Shown here one piece after another: positions 53,501 to 62,100 of a stretch of 64,000 nt of DNA; the first letter of the stretch is position 1, and each line of letters begins with the position of its first letter. A model generated the notes under the pieces. That model did no database searches. It worked only from the letters and a program-made list of their open reading frames with translations, and was not told where the DNA came from. The DNA is from Aliikangiella coralliicola (GTDB lineage Bacteria; Pseudomonadota; Gammaproteobacteria; Enterobacterales; Kangiellaceae), in contig NZ_ML660173.1 in the NCBI RefSeq assembly GCF_007004725.1, forward strand, positions 1 through 64,000, given 5' to 3'. The translations under genes and the position numbers were made by a program.

Positions 53501-54440
53501 ACTGGTCTGGACGTACTCCGCTGGAAGCTATCTCTACTGCCACCAAAAAATGTGGCAAAGTTGATGAAAGATAAGTGGGGCACACTTTTGCTGAAAAGGC
53601 TCGTCGATATTGTTCTTGTAGAAGGTCACTCAGACAAAAATATTTCAGACACAAGAAACTGGTTATGAAAAAAGGTAAATTGATAAGAGTTAAATCAAGT
53701 CGTTCGAACAGTCTCTTGAGAATCTATAGATAATAATCTTCCGACTTTACAGAACGTTAATTTTCGTTAGCACATTGATGCTGGACATGGGCTTCGCTAA
53801 AAAACTAATCGCCTATCTGGTAGATTTCTCGTCCTGTCAAAGAGCCTGACATTCAGTTCCACTTAGAACAAAAATTGTATAGCTATGCACGTATCAGAAA
53901 GATAAAGCTCCGAGTCAATGTCATGAATTGTCGTATGAGATACCTTGCTTGAATTTAGATATGTAGGTAAGTTGCAACCAATTCGATAAGTCTTAATTGA
54001 GCTCAATAAAGAATTGGCTATTGCGCCAAAAAGTTTTGTGTTCGACAAAAAAAAATCTCTTTTCGAAATGTATTTTGATGTTCAAAAAGTTGTCACTTCG
54101 AACTGAATGTTGCGTTACTGATGATTTCAAAAATAGATTTTTTCTGAAAATATATTTGAATCGAATTGCTATTTGTTTAAAAAAACTCAAATTGAAATTT
54201 AATTTAAATGTTCTTGTAATTATGTATCTCTTATGTGAGATTTTTTGCAAAAAAAAATATTGTTTTTAATTTCTGAGATAGAAATGTGTAGCGCGAGATG
54301 TTATACATGAACCTGTATAAAATATAAAACAAAAAGTAAATGCTGGGGGCGGCATTTTTTGTTTTTAGCGATTGATTCTAGGCGATCGCGTTCACAATAA
54401 AACGGTGAGTTTTCTCATCGCATCTTCACGTATTTTCAAA

Positions 54441-54540
54441 TGTTGTTTGATGTATTTGAGTGTTGTTTGATGTATTTGAATATTGTTTGATATTTTCGAA
54501 TGCCATTCGACATATTCGAATGTCGTTTAATATTTTCAAT
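54441..54540. repeat. Five degenerate 20-bp tandem repeats
   Basis: Five head-to-tail units fill exactly 100 bases. The first two differ by one base (TGTTGTTTGATGTATTTGAG/A). The next three drift but keep TT(T/C)GA..TATTT(C/G)GAA. There are no spacers, so this is not CRISPR. The gradient of decay suggests an old expansion. Confidence 0.85.
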
Positions 54541-54716
54541 TTTCCAAAATCATATGGAATAAAAAAAGCCTTTTGGGAGAGGCATAAAAATATGGACGAT
54601 TTAATACCGTTGGGGAGCGGTTACCTTAGGGCGGTAGCGTGCCTTCATCTGAAGTCAATCAAATCAAACAAAATTTAATCACAATTCAATGAGTTATCAT
54701 TACTAAGATCGAGGAT

Positions 54717-54912
54717 ATGGACGAAGCTAATCGAACTTATAATGTTGTCACTTATGGAGAAGCACAATACTCTAATTGGTTAGCTGATAGGAAAAATGCT
54801 TTAGGCTGGAGGAACTAAGGAGCTTCAGGAGCTAAAGCGGAATGCCTTGCACAATATTGACAATATCTGGATTGATATACGCCCTCTAAGTTTACGCAAA
54901 CACTTGGAATAA
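54717..54912 (+). pseudogene. Inactivated MbtH-like gene
   Basis: MbtH proteins are small cofactors of NRPS adenylation domains. Starting at ATG 54717 (GAGG just upstream), the frame reads MDEANRTYNVVTYGEAQYSN, then WLADRKNALGWRN, a TAA stop, GASGAKAECLAQ, and another stop. A one-frame shift then gives IDNIWIDIRPLSLRKHLE and a stop. These pieces match the MbtH pattern Y.VV..E.QYS.W...R...GW...G..G.K.ECL..I...W.D.RPLSLR. So one nonsense change and one frameshift have broken the gene next to the NRPS cluster. Confidence 0.85.
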
Positions 54913-55465
54913 ATGTCACAAAAAATAAACAAGTGAAGGAATAAGCACGCTATGGAGGCTATAAAACGATAGCTTAGTGAAGGTCTTATTGAACAGGAAT
55001 TTATGCTAACTCAAACTAAGGAACTATGAATCTTTATGTCGTAAAAAACTAACTCTCAAGTAACTAGTTAATGCGATAAGTCTTTGTCGTCAGTTTCTAG
55101 AAAGAACTAAAAACCTAATCGATACTAACTTCGAGTTTTGAAAAAATCATGACAAGAAGTGACGGGATTGTTGCATCTCAATTTTGGTGGCTTGGGGAAA
55201 ACAAGCGAAATGTAAGTGGCTAAGCGTCAAGTAATTTTCTCGTATTTCGTTAGTTTTCCAAGCTTTCATTATTACAACTTTCGGTAGCTTTATGACCATT
55301 GAATTATCTCACGAAACCTTGGCAGAGTTGTAAGAATCATTAGTTATGACGCGGTAGAAAATTAGTTGTAAGGGATAATCGCCACGCTGGCTTTAACGAC
55401 TAAAGGTAATGATGTCGACTTGATGAAATATGGAAATGTAAAAGAAGAAAAAGGTAGGTAAATTC

Positions 55466-56305
55466 ATGCAAGAGAAAAAAATCCAAAGCCATGATGGCTT
55501 CGAGCTCAATTATGCTGTCAGTGAATCGCAACCGGGAAAGCCCTGGATCGCACTGATCATTCCATTCGGTCTTAAGTTATCGATGGCAAAACACTTTTTC
55601 GATTTTTTCGGACCTGGTTATAACGTTATTACCTGGGAAACTCGTTCGATTTTAGATTCGGAAGATCGTGGAGTTACAGAGAATGAATTCGATATCGAAA
55701 ACCATATTCTAGACTTACGCACGATACTTACTGAATGCCCTGTAAAAAAATTTATAATGGTTGGTTATTGCTCTGGAGCAGGACTTGCTCTGGCTGCGGC
55801 GAATCGCTTTCCTCAATTAATCGATGATCTCATCCTGGTTCATGGCGAATATACAATGCTAAATGACGCTGCGTGTACGACCCAGTTCGCAATGGAAATC
55901 GATAGTTTATTGTCGCTTGCAGCAAGCGACGAAGAACATTTAAAGCTAGTTTTTGAAAAAATAAAAAGTCAGAGATTTGAAGAAAGTGCCAACCGACCTG
56001 ATGGAATCGACCTACCATTTACTGAATTGGCTTATTTGCGGCGCTATGCGGCAAACTACCTCGCATACAAAGATGTCAACTTTGAAAAACTAGCTCGTTT
56101 TGTCGCGCATAAAACGCTGTTGATAAGCGGTGAGCGTGATGTGCAAGCTAATGCGACTAGTACAGAAAAAATTCACGAACTCATGCCAAATTCGGAAGTT
56201 TACATCGATCCGGAAGCTGATCATTACGGCATTTTAAGAGAAGACTCGAGTGTGATGGTGACCATTTGGAATTACCTGTGTGTCGAAAAATCAAATGCCG
56301 CCTAA
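55466..56305 (+). CDS. Alpha/beta-hydrolase aminoacyltransferase with Cys nucleophile (CmaE/SyrC type)
   Basis: This 279-residue alpha/beta hydrolase has a nucleophile elbow that reads VGYCSGAG, giving Cys102 where thioesterases usually have Ser. The acid is probably Asp in SGERDVQ, and the His is in EADHYGILRED. CmaE (Cys105) and SyrC, which move aminoacyl groups between carrier proteins in coronamic acid and syringomycin synthesis, share this feature. The nearby stand-alone A domain, carrier protein and halogenase make the same job likely: passing the chlorinated residue to the NRPS. GGTAGG precedes the ATG, and the stop overlaps the A-domain frame. Confidence 0.82.
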   Translation: MQEKKIQSHDGFELNYAVSESQPGKPWIALIIPFGLKLSMAKHFFDFFGPGYNVITWETRSILDSEDRGVTENEFDIENHILDLRTILTECPVKKFIMVGYCSGAGLALAAANRFPQLIDDLILVHGEYTMLNDAACTTQFAMEIDSLLSLAASDEEHLKLVFEKIKSQRFEESANRPDGIDLPFTELAYLRRYAANYLAYKDVNFEKLARFVAHKTLLISGERDVQANATSTEKIHELMPNSEVYIDPEADHYGILREDSSVMVTIWNYLCVEKSNAA

Positions 56306-57800
56306 TAAGATGATAAGCATCCATAAAGTTTTTGAGCATCTAGCAAGGCAAAGCCCAAATGGTTTGGCTATCAGATTTTCGGGCCAGGATATTACCTATA
56401 AGGATTTGAATGAGAGAGCGAACTATTTGGCAAAATATCTTCAAGGTATTGGGGTTCAACACAGTGACATAGTTGCAATTGCTTTTAGTCATTCGGCAGA
56501 GTTAATTATTTCGATGTTAGCAATATTAAAGTGCGGAGCAGCGTATCTGCCAATTGACGATGCAAGCCCGGCCTCAAGAAACAAGGCAATCTTAGAGACC
56601 GCAAAAGTTAAAGTTATAATTTCAAAAGACGCTTCTTGTAACGACTATTCAAATGGATTGAAGTCGCTGATAGCTAATGAAAGTTCGTTGTTTAATTCTA
56701 ATCTCGAAGAATTTAATAGCTATTCTTCAGCAGAAGACGATGGTGCATATGTCATGTTTACTTCAGGTTCCACAGGAGCACCTAAAGGTGTTTTGGTACC
56801 GCACCGTGCAGTGATCAGGTTAGTCAGAGAGACGAACTATATTCAAATTAAGATGTCGGACCGAATTTTACAATTTGCACCACCTTCGTTTGATGCTTCG
56901 ACCTTTGAAGTGTGGGGAGCATTGCTTAACAGTGCAACATTGGTTCCTTATTCTGGCACTGTAGTCGATCCAAATGTTCTAAAAAGCGATATCAGGAATA
57001 ATGAGGTAACAATCCTTTGGCTGACAGCTGCGTTGTTTCACCTGGTTACCGATAAGTTTATTGAAGCACTGGAACCCTTGCGCGTGTTGTTAGCAGGAGG
57101 AGACGTTCTTAATCCCAAGTACGTTAACAAAGTTTTGGATACCTTTCCAAATATAACAGTTATTAACGGCTATGGACCGACAGAGAATACCACTTTTACA
57201 TGTTGTCATTTAATGACTTTGGAGAATAAACCTTCCGGCAATGTGCCCATCGGAAAGGCGATCTCAGGCACGACACTTCATATACTTGACGACGCTTTTA
57301 ACATTGTTGAGAGTGGACAGGTAGGCGAGTTATACGTTAGTGGGCCAGGTGTCGCACTTGGGTATCTGAATGAAGAAAACCAAGGAGATGCCTTTTTTAT
57401 TAACAAAGACATATCGCCCGACTTGATCTATCGAACCGGGGATCTGGTGAAGGAAAATGCTAACGGAGAATTGGCGTTTATCGGTAGAAAAGATAATCAG
57501 GTGAAAATTCGAGGTTATCGTGTTTCTCTAGAGGAAATCAAGACTCATATTGTTGAGTTAGAAAATGTTAGCGACGCACTCGTGATTACTAAAAAATTTT
57601 CGTCGGGGGATCAATTATTGGTGGCTCACATTCAAACTACTGAAGGCCTTGAACCCGACATAAAAAAGATGAAAGCAAGCCTTGAACTAGTTATTCCTAA
57701 ATACATGATTCCGGATCAATTCGTTTTTAATTCCCAATTACCAATCAATGATAATGGGAAAATAGATACCAGAAAATTCTTAAGCACAATAGAAGGGTGA
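56295..57800 (+). CDS. Stand-alone NRPS adenylation domain, Val-like specificity
   Basis: This protein of about 501 residues is only an adenylation domain, with no carrier domain. Core motifs: VMFTSGSTGAPKGVLVPH (A3), FDASTFEVWG (A4), NGYGPTENTT (A5), GELYVSGPGVALGYLN (A6), YRTGDL (A7), GRKDNQVKIRGYRVSLEEI (A8) and NDNGKIDTRKF (A10). My reading of the pocket code is D-A-F-W-L-G-G-T-F-K, close to known Val codes. The start is unclear: GTG 56280, ATG 56295 or ATG 56310, all overlapping or next to the previous gene. It should load the carrier protein that follows. Confidence 0.9.
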   Translation: MPPNKMISIHKVFEHLARQSPNGLAIRFSGQDITYKDLNERANYLAKYLQGIGVQHSDIVAIAFSHSAELIISMLAILKCGAAYLPIDDASPASRNKAILETAKVKVIISKDASCNDYSNGLKSLIANESSLFNSNLEEFNSYSSAEDDGAYVMFTSGSTGAPKGVLVPHRAVIRLVRETNYIQIKMSDRILQFAPPSFDASTFEVWGALLNSATLVPYSGTVVDPNVLKSDIRNNEVTILWLTAALFHLVTDKFIEALEPLRVLLAGGDVLNPKYVNKVLDTFPNITVINGYGPTENTTFTCCHLMTLENKPSGNVPIGKAISGTTLHILDDAFNIVESGQVGELYVSGPGVALGYLNEENQGDAFFINKDISPDLIYRTGDLVKENANGELAFIGRKDNQVKIRGYRVSLEEIKTHIVELENVSDALVITKKFSSGDQLLVAHIQTTEGLEPDIKKMKASLELVIPKYMIPDQFVFNSQLPINDNGKIDTRKFLSTIEG

Positions 57801-57817
57801 GAATAGGGAGAAATAAA

Positions 57818-58078
57818 ATGATAGAAGGTTCAATTAGCAGCAAGATACTAGGTTTTTTCAGAGAAAAAGAAATCATGAAAGACCTGACTGAAGACGAAGA
57901 TTTTTTCGAGCTTGGCGTGTCTTCATTGACAGTTGTAGAGCTACAAATAGTGATTGAAAAGGCTCTAGGGCTTGAGGTTTCAACGAGCAAACTGATGGGA
58001 GCTCCGACAGTAAAAGAATGGGTTGAAGTATACGAAGAAAAAGCACGTGAACTTTCAGTAGAAGAGTCTAGTGTTTAA
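57818..58078 (+). CDS. Stand-alone peptidyl carrier protein
   Basis: An 86-residue carrier protein. DFFELGVSSLTVVELQ holds the phosphopantetheine attachment Ser (about Ser36) in the expected helix context. ATG 57818 has AGGGAG eight bases upstream; the GTG at 57797 overlapping the A-domain stop is less likely. As in CmaD, it would carry the amino acid while the halogenase works on it. It is 17 bases after the A-domain gene. Confidence 0.9.
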   Translation: MIEGSISSKILGFFREKEIMKDLTEDEDFFELGVSSLTVVELQIVIEKALGLEVSTSKLMGAPTVKEWVEVYEEKARELSVEESSV

Positions 58079-58124
58079 GTTTTTTGATTTTTAATATTCA
58101 AATTAATCGAGGGTGGGTCTTGTT

Positions 58125-59042
58125 ATGGATAAAAAATATGGTTTGAGTGAAGATGAGCTAGCGGCATTTAGAAAAAATGGTTACATCGGCCCATTTGATC
58201 TTTATAGCCCTGAAGAGATTGGAGAAACCTATAAGAAGCTCAGGCCGCAAATGTTTGATAGAGAATTCGCGGTTTACGACTTAGATCATACCAGCTTGCT
58301 GGCAGGTTATGATCGACATTTAGACATTGATTTCTTTAGTCAGCATATCATGCAAAGACGAATTCTCGACAAATTGGAAAGCATTTTAGGGCCTGACATT
58401 TTATGCTGGCGTTCAGAGTTGTTTCCCAAATACCCTGGCGATGAAGGTACCGACTGGCATCAGGCCGATACTTTTGCCCACGCTTCAGGCGCACCACAAA
58501 TAGAATGGCCCAGCTCTGAGTTCGGCGGTGCCGTTACTGTTTGGACTGCGGTAACCGAAGCTAACGAGGAAAATGGATGTCTCAGGTTCATTCCCGGTAC
58601 GCAAGAAGAAATGTTTTATGACGAGTCGAAAGAAATGGCTTATAAGCCAGAAGAAGTCAATAAGCTTGAAAAGGACGGAATTAAAAGAGGTTTTTTTGGA
58701 TATGACTATCGAAATTTACAAAAAGATCCTAGCTTTGTGCCTGATGAATCAGCAGCCGCATCAATAACGATGAAAGCAGGGCAATTTGTCATTTTTTGGT
58801 CGACTTTAATGCATTCATCTTTCCCGAATACGACAACAAACAAAACCCGTTTAGGCTTTACTGCGAGATATGTACCCACTTGTGTAAAGGTCTATCCAGA
58901 TACAGATACTGTTGATGAATATGGAACGGTTTTGTCACTTGAAAAATATGGAACAGTATTAGTTTCTGGGGAAGATGATTATCAACACAATAAAATACTA
59001 AACTCGAATACAAGAGGTTACGTATTTGCTTCTGAAGACTAG
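58125..59042 (+). CDS. SyrB2-type non-heme iron halogenase
   Basis: This 305-residue enzyme should chlorinate an unactivated carbon of a carrier-bound amino acid using Fe(II), 2-oxoglutarate, oxygen and chloride. It follows SyrB2 closely over its whole length: IGPFD.YSPEE, ILGP..LCWR, FPKYPGDEGTDWHQADTFA, NGCLRFIPGTQ, RRGFFGYDY-like and FWSTLMHSSFPN. The key feature is H112-Q113-A114: the Asp/Glu ligand of hydroxylases is replaced by Ala, leaving room for chloride. His230 is the second iron ligand and Arg242/248 hold 2-oxoglutarate. Start ATG 58125 matches the SyrB2 N-terminus. Confidence 0.95.
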   Translation: MDKKYGLSEDELAAFRKNGYIGPFDLYSPEEIGETYKKLRPQMFDREFAVYDLDHTSLLAGYDRHLDIDFFSQHIMQRRILDKLESILGPDILCWRSELFPKYPGDEGTDWHQADTFAHASGAPQIEWPSSEFGGAVTVWTAVTEANEENGCLRFIPGTQEEMFYDESKEMAYKPEEVNKLEKDGIKRGFFGYDYRNLQKDPSFVPDESAAASITMKAGQFVIFWSTLMHSSFPNTTTNKTRLGFTARYVPTCVKVYPDTDTVDEYGTVLSLEKYGTVLVSGEDDYQHNKILNSNTRGYVFASED

Positions 59043-59188
59043 TGACTGAAATCCTCCATTTCGATTGACTTAATAGTTCAGATGTTTAGATTCATCGAAA
59101 TATTGGAAACTCGCACCTTTTGTTAAACGTGAGAAAAACTTGACCTTTTTTACTGAATATATGCCATTGAAAAAATTGAGGTATTTGG

Positions 59189-62100
59189 ATGTTATCGAAA
59201 GATATATCTGAGCCAGAAATCTCCAGGCTATCTCCACAACAGGCTCGGCTTAGTTCTTTTTCTTCGGAGAGCAGAAAGAGTTTAATGTGTGAATGTGAAT
59301 GGGAAATGCCCTGGCATTCTTCATTAGAGTCTCTTCAAACTCAGCTAGTCAGTCGGATGGAGGAGTTCGAAATATTTCGAACAAAAATACAACGCCACGC
59401 TAACGGAGAAAATGTCCAGGTAATTGCCCCTCAAGTTCAAATGCAGTTGGAGCTCAGTAACGAGATTAGTGTACAGGAACTATTGCAAAAAAAAGAAAGC
59501 TTACGTCGAAATACTATTGAAAGTGATGACCGCCGAGTTGGTCTGTACATTTATCAGTCGAGTGAAAAACTCTGCGGAATATACTTTGTGGCGCCGCCGG
59601 AAATCGTTGATTTAGAAACAGTACAGTTATTAGCCAGGTCTATTGACGGACGGCCTGAAAACTGTATTCAAAGCGGACAAGAAGGCATTTTGCAGTATGC
59701 CGATCTATCTGAATGGCTAAATCAATTACAGGATGAAGAACTCGGAAAAGAAGGCCTCAAGTATTGGAGAAAACTAGATTGTCCAACCATTGGAAGTCAA
59801 CCGCTATTGGATGGAAAAGTACTTAAGTCAGAGCCTCATTTTAGTTCTGTTGTAACTGCCGATTATTTATTGTCATGTGATAACTTTTCGGACCAAAGTA
59901 AGTTAAACGAAGATTTATTCTTAAGCATCTGGGTTCTTTGCATTGCAAAGCTTTCAAGCTGTGAAAGAGTCTCTGTTGGCAAGTTGTGTTCCGGGCGAAC
60001 TCTCGATGATCTTAAAGACGCAATTGGTAATCTGAGTTTAACACTACCGATTTCTTTTGAGTTCGATTGGATGAGTACATTCGAGGAATTTCTTAATAAT
60101 ATTACTGCTACAGTATCGGAAGGTGAGCAATACCAGGAATGCTTTAGATGGAATGAACTTAAAAGTGCCGATGCTAGCAACGCGAGTTCTTATTGTTTTA
60201 ACAGTTTTGAATTTCACGATCTAGATAGCAAGGAACAAGGTATTGCGAGTACTAAATGGATAAAGGCAATATTTCAAGTTGAGCCTTACTTACTTAAGTG
60301 CAGTATTAAAAAGTATAATCAAAAAACTTACTTGAGTTTTTCGTATAATCCAGACCTCTATTTCTCAGAGACTATTGAACATTTGAAAGAACGTTATATT
60401 AAAGTTCTTAACCAGGTTCGATCAAACTTTAATGTAAAGCTGTCACAACTCGACCTGACATTACCCTGGGAGAGAGAAAACCAGCAGAACTGGAATCTTA
60501 CAAGTCGGCATTTCGAACAGCTAATACCTTTCCATCAACTTTTTGAAAAGCAAGCAGGCGATACACCCGAGAATACCGCTGTTGTTTTTCAGGAACACAA
60601 GCTTTCATATACCGAATTAAACGCAAAGGCAAACCAGTTTGCACGTTTGCTGATTGATAGAGGAGTGAGTTTAGGTGACTACGTTGGTGTTTCATTAGGC
60701 CGCTCAATTGATCTGGTGGTGGCATTGTTAGGCATATTGAAAGCTGGTGCAGCCTATGTCCCGATTGACCCTGAGTATCCTGCAAAGAGAATCAGCTACA
60801 TAGCAGATAACTCAGCGATTAAACTGACGATCGTGAACAGCCGGTCTGGTAATCTTTTTAACTTCAATGAAACGCTCAATTTAGATGATATTGGCGAGCA
60901 AATAAAGAAGTACCCAAATAATAATCTTCAGCTTTCGGTATTAAGTGAGCAAGCGGCTTATACGATTTATACCTCCGGATCGACGGGCGTACCAAAAGGA
61001 GTCGTTATTTCTCACCGAAGTCTTTATAACTACGTTAAATGGGCGGGTGTTGAATATGAGCTAGCTGAGGGTAATGGTTCTCTTGTTCATTCCTCAATCA
61101 GTTTCGATCTAACGGTTACCAGTCTCTTAGCGCCGCTTTCTGTAGGTCAGTCGGTTATTCTTATTCCAGAGGAAGAAGGGATTGAAGGTTTGATAAATCG
61201 CCTGTCAAAAAACAACAATTATACGTTGTTGAAAGTTACACCTTCGCATCTGGAAATGCTTAATGCGGCTCTCTCTCACGAGAACATGAAAAATGCGGTC
61301 AGGGTGATAGTCGTCGGTGGTGAGGCACTTAGTTGGCATAGAATTAATCCATGGTTGATAAATAATCCAGGGATGACAATCGTCAACGAATATGGTCCAA
61401 CAGAAGCGACAGTCGGTTGTTGTATTGAAAAAATACGGCAACATGATCCAGCTTTAACCGGGATGGTGCCAATTGGCAAACCCATACACAACACGAAACT
61501 CCACGTTCTGGATCAATCGCAAAACGAAGTGCCGATAGGTGTTATCGGCGAACTCTATATTGAAGGGATGGGACTAGCGCTCGAATACCATAATCGCCCC
61601 GATATGACCGAAAAGGCATTTATTCTTATGGGGCGCAAGGCTGACCAAAAACTTTATCGTACGGGAGATCTGGCTAAATATCTTGAAGATGGTCGTCTGA
61701 GTTTTGAAGGGCGATGTGATGAACAGGTTAAGTTACGTGGATACAGGGTTGAGCTTGGGGAAATCGAAGCGATTTTGCAGAACAGTAGAGGAGTCGAAGA
61801 AGTTGTTGTTCGATTACTAGAGTCTGGAAACAAGAAGACTGGAATCCAAAATAGCGAAACCGAAAATATTGAAACTCCGCAAAATGGAAGATTGGGGCTT
61901 GTTGCTTATATTGTAAAAAGCGAAGTTAAGATTCCTGATTTGTTCACAACTTTAAAGCGGAGGTTGGCCGAAAGCATCCCAGAATATATGATCCCGGTCC
62001 ATTGGGTCGCGCTGGATTTCTTGCCATTAAATAAGCATGGAAAACTAGATAAAGAAAAACTACCTTTGCCTCAGAATAAACAAGCTTATGTATCAGCACG

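Larger units (their letters stand above)
53501..55465. other. Decayed AT-rich region between LysR gene and NRPS cluster
   Basis: Nearly 2 kb without an intact gene. Only short open frames, with no ribosome sites or family signals, are present. It contains a 100-base tandem repeat (54441) and an MbtH pseudogene (54717). Other coding-like scraps (for example near 54955 and 55150) are interrupted by stops and I could not name them. A weak hairpin ATGC-..-GCAT followed by six T lies near 54341-54363. Confidence 0.6.

Noticed and set aside
54441-54540. CRISPR array
   Set aside because: Repeats are directly adjacent with no spacers, degenerate, and there are no cas genes.
58125-59042. Ordinary phytanoyl-CoA-type hydroxylase
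   Set aside because: The iron-binding acid is replaced by Ala (His-Gln-Ala), and the whole sequence follows SyrB2, so halogenase is the better call.
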